Notes under the pieces: model-generated | Databases searched by the model: none | What the model saw: the letters and a program-made list of their open reading frames with translations, nothing else | Told to the model about the DNA's origin: nothing | Shown here: piece by piece, positions 12,688-26,087 of the stretch | How the letters are laid out: each line of letters starts with the position of its first letter | How positions within the stretch are numbered: position 1 is the first letter of the stretch | NCBI GenBank assembly: GCA_015178975.1 | Contig: WHVD01000073.1 | Span: 310,001-374,000, forward strand | DNA: 64,000 nucleotides | Source of the DNA: Hysterangium stoloniferum | Taxonomy: Eukaryota; Basidiomycota; Agaricomycetes; Hysterangiales; Hysterangiaceae | Direction of reading: 5' to 3' | Program-made: the position numbers and the translations under genes

Positions 12688-13417
12688 CTAGTATGGTGCA
12701 TAGCGGTTGGCGTTGACAAAATTGCTGCGCACCCGACCAATCTCGGATAATTCTTGTTCCCCATCGCCCGAGAATGACTCGAATTCGGTGCTTGGTTCTG
12801 TGGCATCCATGAATGCATCGTCCATATCGTCGTCAGATCCTTGAGGATCTGGATGCAAAGCAGCGCATAATGATAATGCCTCGAATATCGGTTCAACTAT
12901 AATAATAGGTCGAATGAGGTCAGTCTTGAATTTCAAAGGAACATGGGTATCACAAACGCGACGCAGTATCAACCGGCTTCACTTTCAATTCACGCATATC
13001 CCGTGTGTCTTCTTCACCCTCTTCACCGGTTCCAGAGGTTTCGTCTAGTTGACAGTAGATAGTCGGTCCATCTTCTCCCCGAGCGATAGCATGGAGAGTT
13101 ATAGTAGGGTAGGTGATCTGGAAGCCTTTTCCTGTTTCAGAGATAAATGCCAAAACGCTATGAAAATATGTTAGTAAGTACGGCCACTCGGTAATGTTGT
13201 TATCCTACCTTTCAGTGACGTATAAAGTGCCTTTTGCACCATCTTCAGCTTCAAAACCTTCTAAAAGTGGATCCAAAGAAACAGAAACATTTTCTTCCTT
13301 ATGACGAAGGATGGGAGGGATGTCACTGAAGGATGCAGGTGTAGAGGCAACGAGTTGATGATGTTCCGCTGGAGAAATTGACCTCGGTGGACTTGAGATA
13401 AAAGTAACAGAAGCCAT
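12688..13417 (-). CDS. pICln-type protein (Voldacs family, Lot5-like)
   Basis: Homologue of animal pICln/CLNS1A, which presents Sm proteins to the PRMT5 methylosome, and of yeast Lot5. Exons 13417-13209, 13157-12958 and 12896-12688 join in frame. The PH-like fold is indicated by GTLYVTES, VLAFISETGKGFQITYPTI, LHAIARGEDGPTIYCQL and, after an acidic loop (TGEEGEEDTRD), PIFEALSLCAALHPDP. An acidic segment (GSDDDMDDAFMD) follows, as in pICln, and the C terminus is short. The match to GTLYIAES / GFSLEYPTISLHA / ALHPDP of human pICln is good by eye. The second splice uses a GTTTGT donor; the neighbouring GTGATA donor would introduce a stop. PRMT5 is encoded further right in this window. Confidence 0.8.
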
Positions 13418-13847
13418 GTCAGTGAAATGCCTAGGGAAGGAGAATTACTTGGTTACATAACCTCGCTTAGATCGAGGGCGTTTATTCTACTACAGGTGTA
13501 GGTTCCAAATACTTTATGGACCAATGTCGTTCTCGTTCTCGCTCTCATCTTCACTGATGATGTACTAAGTAGTAACCTGAGATGCCGCTTGTTAAAGTAA
13601 AGAGTCTCCTTACATTGTTTATATCTGTGAGGTTTACAATGATCTACCAGGTATTAGATAACTGATAAGCACAGATATTCTACGAATATATTATATACAT
13701 AGAATAATTACAACACCCAGACTAATTTCCTCCAATATCTCGGAGCCTTCCGATTCGGATTTATTCGTCCACCATAATAAGGACAGGTAGTATAGCTTTA
13801 GATACGTCGAAAGGGGGACAGGTGTGCTATGTGGTCCAGGTATTTAT
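13418..13847. other. Intergenic region between pICln and Nudix genes
   Basis: Holds the pICln promoter and the 3' end of the Nudix transcript, both read right to left. It is AT-rich with no open frame of note, and I see no RNA gene or repeat in it. Confidence 0.5.
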
Positions 13848-15012
13848 TTACACAGGAGTATTAGCACCACTGGCATCATCGTTCCCATTCAAATCGACTT
13901 CTGCGCCATCATCGGACCCTAGATGGCTCTGTAACAAACGGTTTATAATTAAATTCGAATCAATTTGACCCGGTGCAAACCGTTGATAATTCGGTTTAAT
14001 ATCGTAAGCGATCTCCGCAGCGGTAATCTAATACAAAGATGCTTTAGTAAATGCTTGTTTTGAATGTATGATATCAGCACACTGACCAGGATATCAGCCG
14101 TTAAGCCTTTAATAGGTGTATATGATGACCGAAAACGATGCATTCGATATGTCCCTGATAGCGCACTGGGCATATCCGTCGTACACTACGTTGCATCAGT
14201 CAAGGCAAGGATAACGGATGAACGCGTGAGTCATCACATAGAATTCTGCAGTGTATGGCCAGTTTTCTTCTCCATGAGTTGCTAATGCCTCATTTGAAGC
14301 AAGTGGCGGATCCAGGACAGCTTCGAGCGGGTGATCAAATATATGATCAACTTCTGAACACAGACAGTTTTTAAAAAACAGATAATATCGCCAAGGGAGT
14401 GAAATTACCTTCTGCCGAAGGCGTAAGAGTCTCTAAGATAGCTGGATCGGTCAAAAGCACAACAACGGGAGTGACAAGCAATTTGTACAGCTGTGGCCAT
14501 AGAGGATCGTTCACAGCGCCACATAAAAGCGAGGAGACGTCACTCACAGAAAGGAATGGTCTCAGAAAACAAAGGAAATGGACATGAGGTGTATTTAAAG
14601 GTAGGCCCACTTCCTCGTTGGCTTCTCTGAACTGTTGGAGACCCCCGTTAATCCAGAATCTGATAAAGTCCAATGACAGGCACTTGCTTACAGCAGTAGC
14701 AATCATGTCTGCATCTTCATGGTCGACCTTGCCTCCAGGGAGTGCAGTCTGGTACGGATGTGAGCGCAGCGATCTTGAGCGAGTAGTCAACAGCACGCGA
14801 AGCGATCCAGCCTTCTCATATAGAAGTACCAGTACTGCTGCAAGCTTTGATCTAGGATAGCCACATGTCAATGAAAGTCTTTGCTCAGGCTCATGGCGTA
14901 ATAAACGCTTTATACAGGCTGCGTTGTTCGGTGCCAAAGTCCTGAGATCAGGATATGATGCAGTAGATAGGCCACCACCTGACGGTAATGCCATCTGAAT
15001 CTGAGATAACAT
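13848..15012 (-). CDS. Nudix hydrolase, CoA-pyrophosphatase-like
   Basis: Probably cleaves CoA or its thioesters in the manner of Pcd1/NUDT7. The Nudix box is complete once a 66-nt intron is removed: GGKVDHEDADMIATA then FREANEEVGLP, matching GX5EX7REUXEEXGU. The segment before it (ALPGG preceded by LLTTRSRSLRSHPYQ) also fits the CoA-pyrophosphatase subgroup. Further exons give CFLRPFLS, LYKLLVTPVVVLLTDPAIL, EVDHIFDHPLEAVLDPP, YRMHRFRSSYTPIKGLTADIL and ITAAEIAYDIKPNYQRFAPGQ, ending in an Asp/Asn-rich tail and TAA at 13848-13850. About six short introns are needed. The extended loop around YRMHRF replaces the shorter linker of bacterial relatives. No obvious peroxisomal targeting tripeptide is present at the C terminus, so the compartment is uncertain. 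Confidence 0.83.
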
Positions 15013-15248
15013 CCATCAGCGCTTGAATCAGCGCTTTTAGTTATTAGAGTCGAGTTTCCTTCACGTAGAACAGGGTATGGTATTATGGTATGTGTTTCTG
15101 AACTATGTACGGTATAGATTGAAAATGCAACAGAAGTGAGAAGAATGATAGTCCTATGTGAAGGCATACACGAGTTTACCCAGCCTCACAAATGCAAAAC
15201 GTGACAATAATTTACCGTCCCTAGGAGAGCTGACGGGTCCATTGAAAA

Positions 15249-18200
15249 TCAGATGTAAATAGCATAGGATCCTATGACAGGACGATGATCAGAATGGCCT
15301 ATCATTTTATGCACCATGCACTTCATAAGCTCCAAAAATTTCACAAGAGTTGAAAAGTAGCTCACCTTCTAACCGCTTCATTTGTCTATCGTCGAGGGTA
15401 TGATAGCTTATAGCAACAACATCGCCTCTCCGATGACGCTGCATTACTATATCCGAGGACAGGCCTACATCTGTAACCGGCTGTACAGAGTCTCGTCCTA
15501 GGAAATTCTGAAGCCATCGCTTAGAGGCAACTAGGGCAGAGGAGACAACAGGCGATGGCGGCGAAAGGCTCGCCACAGCAGAAAGCTGGTCACTCTCGGC
15601 ACGCTGTGGAACATGGAGTCTGGCTGTTATAGCCGGGCGGTGCGGCGGCGAAGGCGGAAGAGAGAGACCACGCTTCGTCCTTCCTCCACCAACAACGGAT
15701 GCTGAGACGGATCGTGACCGGCCGTAGCTATTATGAGAAGTATTTTCGGCTGGCAAGGGCTTCGAAGAATGGTCTAACGACCTAGTTTGGAACAAATCTG
15801 GAGAAACCGGTCGAGATGGCTTGAATGAAGGTCCATTGGGCACCGTAGAAGATCGAGAGGTCGGCATAGGAGATCCAGGCTTTATTGCGACCGACTCCTC
15901 CTGTCTATATCGGGGACGGAATGCGTTAGATAGGAATTGTCCGACTCGAGTGGTTGGGTTTTGAGCACGATCAAGATCCTCCACATGGTATTCACATTCC
16001 AGCGAATTGTCCAGCAATTCATTGGATGTAGATTTCACTGTACTTTTCCAAATAATGCGGTCACACCTGCCAATTATTAGAATGAGTGAGTTGAGAGTAC
16101 TTGGTCAGCGACTCACCAACTCGGTACGCGTTGTTTGCTCGAAGAATCATAAACGCCTCTCTCGGACTCAGAAATAGACCCGTCGGCTTCCTTGACTTGT
16201 GATAACGGCTTCACTGGCAAGCTTTGTTTTGTTTCCGTAGGTGCGGCTGGCTTTGCTGACGTACTTTGCTTGGGCTCAGCGGTTGCAACCGAGCCCGCTG
16301 ACGCGCTTTGCTTTGGCTCAGCAGATCCAATTGAGTTCACAGACAAACTAACTTGCACGTCGGATGGCGACTGCACGGATAAACGCGGAGTATCAATTGC
16401 GGATGAGCTCATGCGCTTGCGTTTTATCAGCGAGCTTCGGCGCTTGTCTCCAGAGGCATGGAGGAAGGATGTCCACACAGATTTGGCTTTCCTAGCAGCA
16501 TGGGTCATGAGATTGTTAGGACTGGACGTGTGTAAAAGCTTGGGAACTGAACGGCCTGGAGAATTGTCACTTCCACTTTCCCCGGCAACCGTTTTGTGTT
16601 TGGAGGTATTTGTTGTCCAAGCAGATGACGCCATGCTGACCGAATCGCCCCTCTCGTCCTCATCCTCGTCACCTTTATCGTTCAAAGCACACTGTCTACC
16701 TTCTTCGCCATTTTCATCGGCCTCATCTAAAGCATATCTCGCAGGAAGCTTATGACTGTGTCGAGATTTATGCCGTGAAGGCTGTACATCATACTTGAAT
16801 CTGGTGTAATCGTCATATTAGCAAAGATCATAAGAACAGCAACGTCAAATCCCGTTACGTTGGTGGAAAATTGATGTCAGCCTCGCGCAGGCCAGAGAAA
16901 GTTGGATCATTTTCGAGAAGGTCGCCAAGTTGGTCAAAAGCCAACGCCTGCCTGTATTCTAATCAAGACCTTCAATAAATGTAAACCATTCATACCAGGC
17001 TAGCTGTATACCTTTGCGAGAAATTAGCCAGTCAGCATGCAATCGAGAGATATCCAAGCGAAAATTAAGGTCTCCAAAAATCCAGGTATAATCGAACTTC
17101 TCAGTGAGGTCTGGATATAGGCACATTTATTTGGGAGAATTAGGACCTCACACTCGGAAGCGGTCACTCACCTTCAGCTAGGGTCCGTGGATCGTCTGGC
17201 GGTAGAAATGCATCCACTGATAATTCTGCCTGTGCAATATTGAACACAGTGGAATTACTTCATCTATGTCCTTACCTTGATCTTAGCAAGGTTAGCGACA
17301 CGTAGCGAGACTTTGTCCTCATGCGCTGAATAAAAATCAGTCACGAAAAATGGTTTTAAGCGCATATACCAACCTGCAAGATGTGCATTCATGAAAAGAA
17401 GAGAGGTTCCGTTAAAATTGACGGAAACACCAACACCACCTTTATTTCCCAATCTGCCTCCAATGAGGCCGGTAGGAACACTGTCTATGATACACATAAA
17501 CTAATTGAAGTAAAGTGTAATATTTGCTCACCGGTCGAAATGCCTATTACATTGGAACATTCATATTGTGATGGAAAAATAGATGTAACTACGTACCTCG
17601 GACAAGTGGTCGTACATCCCTATGGACAAAGATGGCAATATAAATACCCATCAGTCGATCTTTCACGAGCAACTCATAAGGACCTTTCAGGGTGGGAGAT
17701 ATACCGTTATTAGTATTAGTAGAAGCTTTCCAGTTTACATCGATAGCCCCTGGTTGTTGACCATCTAGTGATGTCGGGCTTACGTGGTTAGATAGATTAT
17801 GTAGGCCCCTACTGGGACTGGTCGGTGATACAACAGGCGTGGCCGTGACGACAGGTTTCATTCCGTGCAGAGAGCCTATCCCATTAGCAAACCAATCTTC
17901 GAGGACGGCGCTCCAGCCAGACGTCGTATGCAGACTATGATGATTGGAATGTGTGTCAGAATCTCTACGAGAAATGCCAGGATCCTTGGGATGTGGGGCG
18001 TCATGCTTCGTATTTTTCTTTAGCAATGACTCTGCTCGGTGCAAGATATGCTTCTCTTTCCATTTTTCCTTTTCCGGCTCGTTCTCCTGATCATGATCCT
18101 TGTATTTTTCCTTTTCACGGTCCCAATGCCTAAAGTTCGCAGTTATGCCCATCGGTATGCCAGATAGCGTCGGACATTCTTGTCCGGCGACCACTATTAT

Positions 18201-18623
18201 ATGATAAGGATGGCCTTCTTCTAAAGACAGCCCAGGCAATGCCATCCTATCCTTATCATCAACAATGGATCGGGGAGTAAAGGGGGGAACAATGCCCAGG
18301 AGGTCCTCCAGGTTCCCCTTAAAAAGAAATTAGTAAAAGAAAGCCAAGGCACTCTGGGTACAAACCTTTGGCAAGGAATCATGCATATTCCATGTTATAA
18401 TGCGTGTTTTGATATAAGCAGCTTCCGCAGTCCGTGTTGCTTGAGCAGGGCTAGATTGCAACTGAGAATGACCCGGAGATAATGTATTGGGCAAGAAGGC
18501 GTGCAGTCTAGCAAAGAGTCCTGGTCCCGCTGACTTCGCATGTTGAAACGATATATTTGGACTGGGTGAAGAAAGAGACTGTGTGGCAGCTTGGACTTTC
18601 TCTTCGACCTGATGGACCTGCAT
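15249..18623 (-). CDS. Inositol-polyphosphate 5-phosphatase with two large insertions
   Basis: Removes the 5-phosphate from phosphoinositides or soluble inositol phosphates. Catalytic-domain motifs appear in order along the minus strand: TWNMHDSLPK, VVAGQECPTLSG, GGRLGNKGGVGVS, LFMNAHLAG, WIFGDLNFRLD, FPPTFKYD, RVPSWCDRIIWKST and, after a final intron, EGHSDHRPVIGSYAIYI with TGA at 15249-15251. Between FPPTFKYD and RVPSWCDRI lies a Ser/Glu/Lys-rich insertion of roughly 200 residues (about 16.75-16.13 kb). Between CDRIIWKS and SDHRPV lies a second of about 230 residues (about 16.05-15.37 kb). A third low-complexity stretch follows GQEC. No Sac1 or C2 domain is visible, so it is not a synaptojanin. 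The first plausible ATG is at 18623; the frame is closed by a stop further upstream. Confidence 0.85.
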
Positions 18624-18794
18624 CCTATCTGACGATGCAGAGATCCACAGATTTTTGGAGACCAAAAGCGATCAGCAGACTTGGGTTAAAGACAGGAAAG
18701 TTTGAGACCAAAGCTGAAGCTCTGGAAGCTTGCTATATGTACATGATGTGCGAAGGTACAGTAACGCGCTGGTAACGCTTAAGTCGGGGAAAGA
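18624..18794. promoter_or_regulatory. Shared divergent promoter, 5-phosphatase / CWH43
   Basis: 171 bp separate the start codons of two genes that both act on inositol-lipid chemistry (phosphoinositides and GPI anchors). Shared control is inferred from spacing; I recognise no specific binding site. Confidence 0.4.
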
Positions 18795-21700
18795 ATGTCT
18801 TTCCGACTACCAGCCTCATATATTTCAAAAGCTCACACTATCTTTGCTTCAAGCGCGTTTTTATGTGCATTATTTGTTGGTTCAAGGCTTCACTATCGTA
18901 AAATCGTAAAGAATGAGATAGCAGGTTACCCTGACGAATGGTGGCCCTCGGTTTCAGCTACGTACGAATTAAGGCTATTGGCGATGCTCTTGGATATGAT
19001 CTAATGTTTCGTTCAAAGAATTGGAGATTGGTATCCTGAGCGTAGGTGTGTGATTTTGAGAGGTCATTGCAAACTTTAGGACAATATCTAAAGAGAGTCT
19101 TTAAGTCTCTTCCAAATCATGATCGCCTTAACTGCTGGTGAGCATTTATATCCTCGTGTTCAACGCTGCATCTATATATTGATTCCGTTAAAGGTCCTCG
19201 ATTCATCTTGATTCTCTGTTGGTGGTTACTCACGCGACCAACTATGCCCACCCTTTCACTTCTTGTTGCGCTATGCGGCCTTGTCAGGACTTTGTGCTGT
19301 GGAGGCTGGGTATACATAACGTTGGTTAACATTTCACCTTAACTTGCATGCTAACCAATTTTTCTCAACTAGATCATCCGATGACCACCAGACACACGAT
19401 TTTCTGATGATTTCGTATATCGTACTTAATTTGCCATGGATGATCGGTAGCATCTTATGCACACCTGCTGGTAATGTGGTGACGAGAAGAAAACGGTATG
19501 TAATGTGTAGCATATATTCCCGATCTGCACTCATGAATCCGTAAAAGCAAACGCGTAGCAACGTTGTATGCTTCTACGGCAAGACCGCCATTTGCTATGT
19601 TCTAATTTTTTGCCCAGGTTCTTTGCCACCATTTTTCCACTAGTATATTTCTTTGTTCGGCACAAAGTGAAACAGATCCCTGGAGGTGCGCTCACCAGTC
19701 TTCATATCATTTATTGATTCGAGCAATATCTATCTACTTGTTAGCATATACTAAGTATAGTTTCTGTGAATGGTTTTTGATTGTAGCGGATATCTGGTTC
19801 GACTCTTTCACCGTGACTGACTTTTCTACACTCGAGGTACGATTGATGTTAATATTATGAATTAGCGCGTCGTGATTCCTCTCATAAGATATATATTTCC
19901 CATACTTCTGTGCGGCCCTCAACTTTGGAAAGGTACGCAGTGATGGGTTCCTTTTATTGAACATTGTAGTCGCTGTCGTCTTCCAAATTAACTTGTCTGT
20001 AGGCCAACGACGTCGTCTTCCACTACCCCAGCCTCACGGATTTTTTCAGACCCCAAAGTAACGAAAGTTTCCTCGACAGAACCAACAGTCAATGCATCGC
20101 TTCAAAACTTGCTATATGTTCGTTTTCCGGATTTACAATCCTGGCGCGAAGTCGGCTCCTTTTCAGCAGACGTTTATCTAGGTATGAATGTAAAACTCAC
20201 TCATAGCCATTCCTGAGTGTTTCTTGGAATAGCGTATGTCTGGTGGTCTATCTTCACGGTGCTGGCGCCTTCTCTGTTTTATTTCTCCGTATGGCAGTTG
20301 TCGATCTCTGGTCAGGAGATCTCCTTATTATCAACGCTATCTCCTATTTTGTTGGTATCACCATCTATATTATCCGCTTTGAACACGCATAAAGGACGGA
20401 CATGGATGTACTTGGGGTGCACCGTCGGGCTTATCGCTTATATCACAAACTACCCGTTGCTGCGGTTATTGGCAGTGTCGCTCGCGAATGTATTGGGTTC
20501 CATTGTTAAAGCTCTGGAATGGAGCGATACCTCCAAAATTGAAAGACATGCATTTGGTGCGTATGCTTCTATTTATGCCCCCTGAGGGAAAGAGGCGCCC
20601 AATCAGACATCCGTATCTGACTCTATTTTGTACATTTAGTTCTGACTCTTGGATTAATTATGGCGTCCTTGTCTAAACTCATTAACCACTCCGTTAATGT
20701 AGGCTTCCGTTATGCTTTTAGATGTACATGCTGAACACCGTGTACTTTCAGCCCATCTGGCCCATTGTCGATGGTAAATCAGGAGGGTGGAATAAATCCG
20801 GTATTTTTTTGGCTCTATTAGCAGTTTGGGAGTATGCCACGCGGGACTTGGCAGAGAACCCTGACAAAGCAGCGGGAAATCCACCATCAGATTTGAAAGG
20901 GCCTTTCTTCAATCACTGGTTCTTGGCGTCTACCGGTCTGAGTGGTCTTTTATTTTCTTTACACTGCTTCCTTGCAGATAGCGACACACTTCTTGCTAAC
21001 TCCTGGACAGGCTATCCGCTCACAGGCCCTTCACCCGGTATTCATGGCTACTTGACTTTAATTGCCATGGCTGTCGGTCTGTTCCTCTCTAGTTCTAGCC
21101 TGAGGGATGTTGTTGAGCACCCCATTTGGTTGATATACGGTGCCCTGTCCTCTTATTTCATGTACCGATGGAAAAACTGGCCTGGTTACTTCGCTGGTCT
21201 GTGTCTGGCGACGTTCCTATCCTCTCTGGTTCCTACCATGCTGCGCAATGCCGCTTTCTATGGAAAGAATAAACCCGCAAAGGTTTACTTCACTGTTTGG
21301 CTATTCATCTGTCTATTGGATTTAGCAAATATTTGGACAGTGGCCTATGCTTTTGTCCCTGCAGGTTGGCTCCTGCGGGAGCGCACAGATATGTGCGATA
21401 AGCTGTGTTCACTTCTTTCGATATTACAAGTAGTTCACTATCATTTACAGCGTTCTCTTTATCCAAATGATGATGATATTTCTGGGACTAGTTCCTGTGT
21501 GGCGACAGGCGGCTTCGCGTTTGACCCCCTCTGACATTACGACTTCCGCGGCATTCATACGTTATGTGCGGTCTTCTTTGGCTTTATTCGTCATTGGCTC
21601 AATCCTATCAATTACGTCTCGAATACCCGTAAAAACCCCTATCCCGCATCATGCGGCTGAAAGGTTGATTACAGCTGGTATATGGACCATGCATTTCGGG

Positions 21701-23118
21701 ATTGATGATGAGGGACGAGACTCTCAGTATAGGATGCGCGATCTCATTAGGTGATAAGATCTTCCCCGCCTCTTGCCCCTCTTTATACGATTGGGCTTAT
21801 ACATGTATATGAAGGGATATGGAACTTGACATAATCGGTTTATTAGAAACTGATTTACATGTAAGTGCTAGTGAATCTTAGTCTGTATCAGCCTAGTTAC
21901 TGCTCTTGCAGCGCATTGTTTTTGGAAATAGAGATATGCAAGTCCAGTCCCATTAGTCCGTGTCTCTGCGGTCACTAATGTGTGAAGGCAGTACACGTCT
22001 CACTGCGAAGGATTTAGGCTATGTAGGATTTTTTCCTTCAACTAAGAAAATGCCATTCTAAAGAATAGTTTTACAGTATGTTGACATTGGCCCTGGCCCT
22101 AACTCGCATACATGGGGTGCAGCTTTATTATCAAAGGTCGAGTTCAACGTACTTTTTGGTGTATACAGGGATCTTAATGTCTAATCAAACCAGTTTCCAA
22201 TTCTAACTTCTACGCACCATTTATTGCCTTCACCTCATGGAGAACTTGCTCCCGCTATTTCCGCAGTATTGGATGTTTGGGGTCAGAACATCACAGTTGT
22301 GGTGTCACATAACGGACAAGGTAGTGTTTTAAATTTATTGTTCCAGCTAACTCTCTAAAAGCAACCGACGGTAAGAGGAGGATGCGCTCGATCGCGAGCT
22401 ACAAAGCACGGAGTTAGCTCGCATTATGGCTGCGACATATCCAGAACCAGTCATTTTTTTAGGTTATGTTGGTAAGTCAGAGTACACAGCAAATAGCACT
22501 AGCTCACCCCACTTGGGTTACGAAGTTACCAAGCCACTCGCCAAGCGACGTAAGTTTTCCAAGGCATATCCTGAACCAGTTTGACAACAGTCCCTGCAGC
22601 AAATCCATACGAAATACTAATTTCTGATGGTATGATGCATGACATTGACGATGATGATTGGGATCGTTGGTAAGGGCTTGATATTATTAAAATACAGAAT
22701 ACATCCACACAAGTTCTTCAGGTGTGAATATATTCTTTATCGAGGCGTCTATCGAACGGGATATGCGAGAGTTTCGCGCTCGACTATAACAGACACCGTA
22801 ACTCTGTAGCGTATTTTCCGTACCATATCAATCTGACATTTGCCTCAGGAACTACAAATTGGCAAGTTTGTGATACCGAAACCAGGACACTCTATCGTAA
22901 ATGCCTCGCGTGACGACCGCTATTTACGTGATTATCGCGAAGTCTTTCCCTCTACTATGTAGGTAGTTTTAGTCTGTATTTAGGCATTTCTGATTTTTCC
23001 CAGGTGGTTTCCCGACGAATTTCAAGATCAGATAAACCCCGGTGGCGTTCGTGGTCATCGTTATCATGTTCATCCTTGGCCGCTTTATTATCGGCTACCA
23101 GGTAATGCTCCTGTGTGA
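18795..23118 (+). CDS. CWH43: Cwh43 homologue, GPI-anchor lipid remodelling
   Basis: In yeast Cwh43 exchanges the GPI lipid for ceramide in the ER; this gene has both halves of the fused protein. The N-terminal Frag1/DRAM/Sfk1-like membrane part runs from [14 protein letters not shown] and [13 protein letters not shown] through [54 protein letters not shown] and [20 protein letters not shown]. The central multi-pass part follows ([20 protein letters not shown] to [19 protein letters not shown]). The C-terminal endonuclease/phosphatase-like domain has [77 protein letters not shown] and WFPDEFQDQ, with TGA at 23116-23118. About 20 short introns are required; those between 19838 and 20003 are uncertain. 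The stop lies 4 bp from that of the convergent AP-3 gene. Confidence 0.9.
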
Positions 23119-23122
23119 AGTA

Positions 23123-26087
23123 TTACTGCAGTATTGTATGTAATTGTCGAGAATGGCTATCATAAAAACTACCATCATTATCCTCAACATCATCGTCTTC
23201 ATCTTCGCCCTCCGAGTCGGCAGTACTCGAATCTGTATGTGAAGCACTTTCCTGTCCTCCAACACCTTGTGTTGTTTGATTTCCCTCATTGTCATTATCA
23301 CTCTCTTCTTCGTCGTCGTCATCATCGGTCTCCTCCTCCTCGTCTTCCTCATCGTTGTAAAATTTGTCTAGATCAAGATCGGTCCATTTACCTCGTTGAA
23401 CGAATGAACCAGCGGGCGATGCTATGCCGCCAGGCGTTAAAATAACTGGCGATCCTCCACGTGATGGTACTGCAATATTTTGAATTGCTCGAGGTGTGTG
23501 TGCCGGTAGAGGCGGCGCGTTGTCCTCCTATAAACCATTAAATGTCATAAAAAAATCGAATAGCTTTGATACTAACTTCGGTATCTCTTAGTGTGGGGTC
23601 AACACCCTGCTCAATCCAATCTGGTAAATGCCTGTCTCCTGGAAGCTCTTTACCCAGAATAACACTTGATGATCCAAGGAAATCTTGCTCGACTGGCAGC
23701 ATATTATTAGCTGAAATTACAATGCTTTGGTAATAGCCCACCGATGGTTGATTCATCCTCAAGTGGTCCCATCTTCCCGTCAAACAGTATGGCTTTGACT
23801 TGTTCTCTTCGCAATACAACGCCACCCTGTTCCTCGAGATATTCCTCCCCATTGGCGACTGCACGCAACGCAGGCGCTATACCCGTCAGAAGGGTGTGAA
23901 GGACTCGTGATCGGTCTCGCACATCGTAGTCTAAATCGAATTTTGCTAAAGAAAAAACATAACGAGACAATAAGCCCAGTGTGTTGTGCGTAGGGTTCAA
24001 AACGAGTAGTTTAGCGGCCAGCGTGACAGTTTGAAGCTTGACGATCGATGACTGTGTACAGATAATAGACATATAAATCACAATATTCTTCCATTGTTTA
24101 GATTAGCTTACCTCCTGCGGGAAGCATTTTGCCATTTTGCGCAGTACGTCCGGTGCCCAGTCGACGACCCCCTCGACACTCAGAACAGGGTTGACAGAGG
24201 TATCAGAACGTCCTGCATATTGACCTACAAGCCATAGAATACAGGCACGCGCTCGCGGGTGACGGACTTCGTCAACTTTATAAGCGAGATGCTCTATTAT
24301 GTGAAAGGGAGCTTTGGACGGTGATGGCAAAGCGGCCGCGGATCGATTTGACAGCTGGAACTGAACCAACGATTTCAGGACCAAGACACCATTGCTAACC
24401 ACGACATCTTATCACTATTTATTAGTCAAAGGCCACTGAAATTTTTGAAACAGTACCATGGTCACTTTGAATGAAAGTCTTTAGAGCTGTCAAGCATTGC
24501 TGAGTAGATTCAGGTGCCATATGCGCGCATTGACCGATTGCATGTATTGAGTCTGCAACTAGTTTATCATCTATATCGGAGGCATATTCCTGAGTGAAGA
24601 CTAGGTCAGACATTATAGTTGTGGAAGAAATATAATGATTCACAGTAAATTCCCGAATCAGAGACTGGACATTTTCCGATGCAATAAGTAATGATAGGAT
24701 TTTCATTTTGGCATGTTTAGTCTGCGGAAGGTCGCGGGATCGGATGTAGAATCGGGTATGATACGGTGCCAACAAAGTCTGGATCAAATCTGTAGGGTGA
24801 GATGAGTTAAATATATAGTGATAATACCCACCGGTGCCTCTTGAGCAATAAAAACTAAGTAGAATAGGACCACTCGCTCAACCTCGGACGATGGTGCCGC
24901 ATGGGTCAGGCGAAGCAGAGAAGAAATTATCCTGGGTAGATACTGCGGTCCAGAGAGCGAGTAGTGCGTCCTACAAACAGATAAGACCACCTGACGCTGA
25001 TGTTAGCCCCGCTGCGTACAGCTCATGGGAATTTATTCAAACTCACGGCAGGATTACGACTCTGAAACAATGGCTCCGCACTAGAGAGGAGAAGGCGGAT
25101 GTCCGGATCTATGTCCTCTTTGCCATTGCAGTCCTAAAGCGATGTCAACAGCCTGTCGATAAAAGCAGCAAGACATACAGACTTCAAGCATTTGAGGCTT
25201 AGGCAACATTTGCCTAGCGTAGCGTAATAATAAGTTCATTAATGACACCTGGCCCCATTCATCGACATCAACAAGAACTCGACAGAGGCGACGATAGTGC
25301 GGATGTAAAAGATCTAGTCGCTGAGGGCAGACTGCACTAAATGCTTCGGCGACACAGCCAATAGAGACAGGCGATCTGTCTCGTAATAAACCTAAAAGTA
25401 CTGGCTCGAGAACAGTAAGGTGTGAGGGGTCAAGACTGTACATAGCATAAATCAAACAATCACCGATGGCATTGTATTGCTCACCTATACAACTTCGGAA
25501 TGGCTAAAGCGGCCGCTTTGCGAACATATGGGCTGGGATCCGCGGCACATTTTTTTATCCCCAATGCCACGATTGATCCAACCATAGGAACCTTGATACC
25601 TGAAAGGACACGCAACGCCATAGCACGTATTAACGGGTTCGAATCCGTCAAGTCCTTTTGGAACGTGTTTATGGATAATAAGGCAAGATCAGGCTCATGT
25701 TCCGCATATCGTAGGAGATAGATATAAACTAATTTCCTGATTTCAAGATTGTGAGATGCGACATTCTTAACAACCTGCGCGAAGAACTCGGATACATCTC
25801 GACCTTTGGATATCATCTATTTTAAATCAGAACATAAATCCCATAACGAACAAACATAAGCATTGTGGAACACTAACAGCGATGAGCCTCTTCATGCCTT
25901 CAAGTTTATCTCGATCTTGGCTTGAATCAAGTTGTTTGCGGATGTTTTTGACTTTGTCCTCGGCGGTATCGAAGAACGTAGCGCTAGAATATTTGCCAAT
26001 GTTGAGATCGCGCGTATGCTCTGAGAATGATTCTTGTATTCGCATCCCCAACCGTGAGGCATTTTCTTGCAACGCGTTCAGCGACAT
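23123..26087 (-). CDS. APL6: AP-3 complex beta subunit (beta-adaptin)
   Basis: Large subunit of the AP-3 adaptor, which sorts cargo from Golgi or endosomes to the vacuole. The ATG at 26087 opens [20 protein letters not shown], the usual AP-3 beta start. Armadillo/HEAT repeats of the trunk follow: [123 protein letters not shown] and [12 protein letters not shown]. The C-terminal third is a hinge with poly-Asp/Glu runs and ends [11 protein letters not shown] at 23123-23125. There is no clear appendage (ear) domain, so the protein is shorter than animal beta3 and closer to yeast Apl6. The ORF upstream of 26087 continues without a convincing family match, so I chose this ATG. Confidence 0.9.

Noticed and set aside
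25625..25650. tRNA T-arm-like GGGTTCGAATCC
   Set aside because: It lies in the AP-3 beta coding exon ([11 protein letters not shown] on the minus strand) and no acceptor or D-arm can be formed around it.
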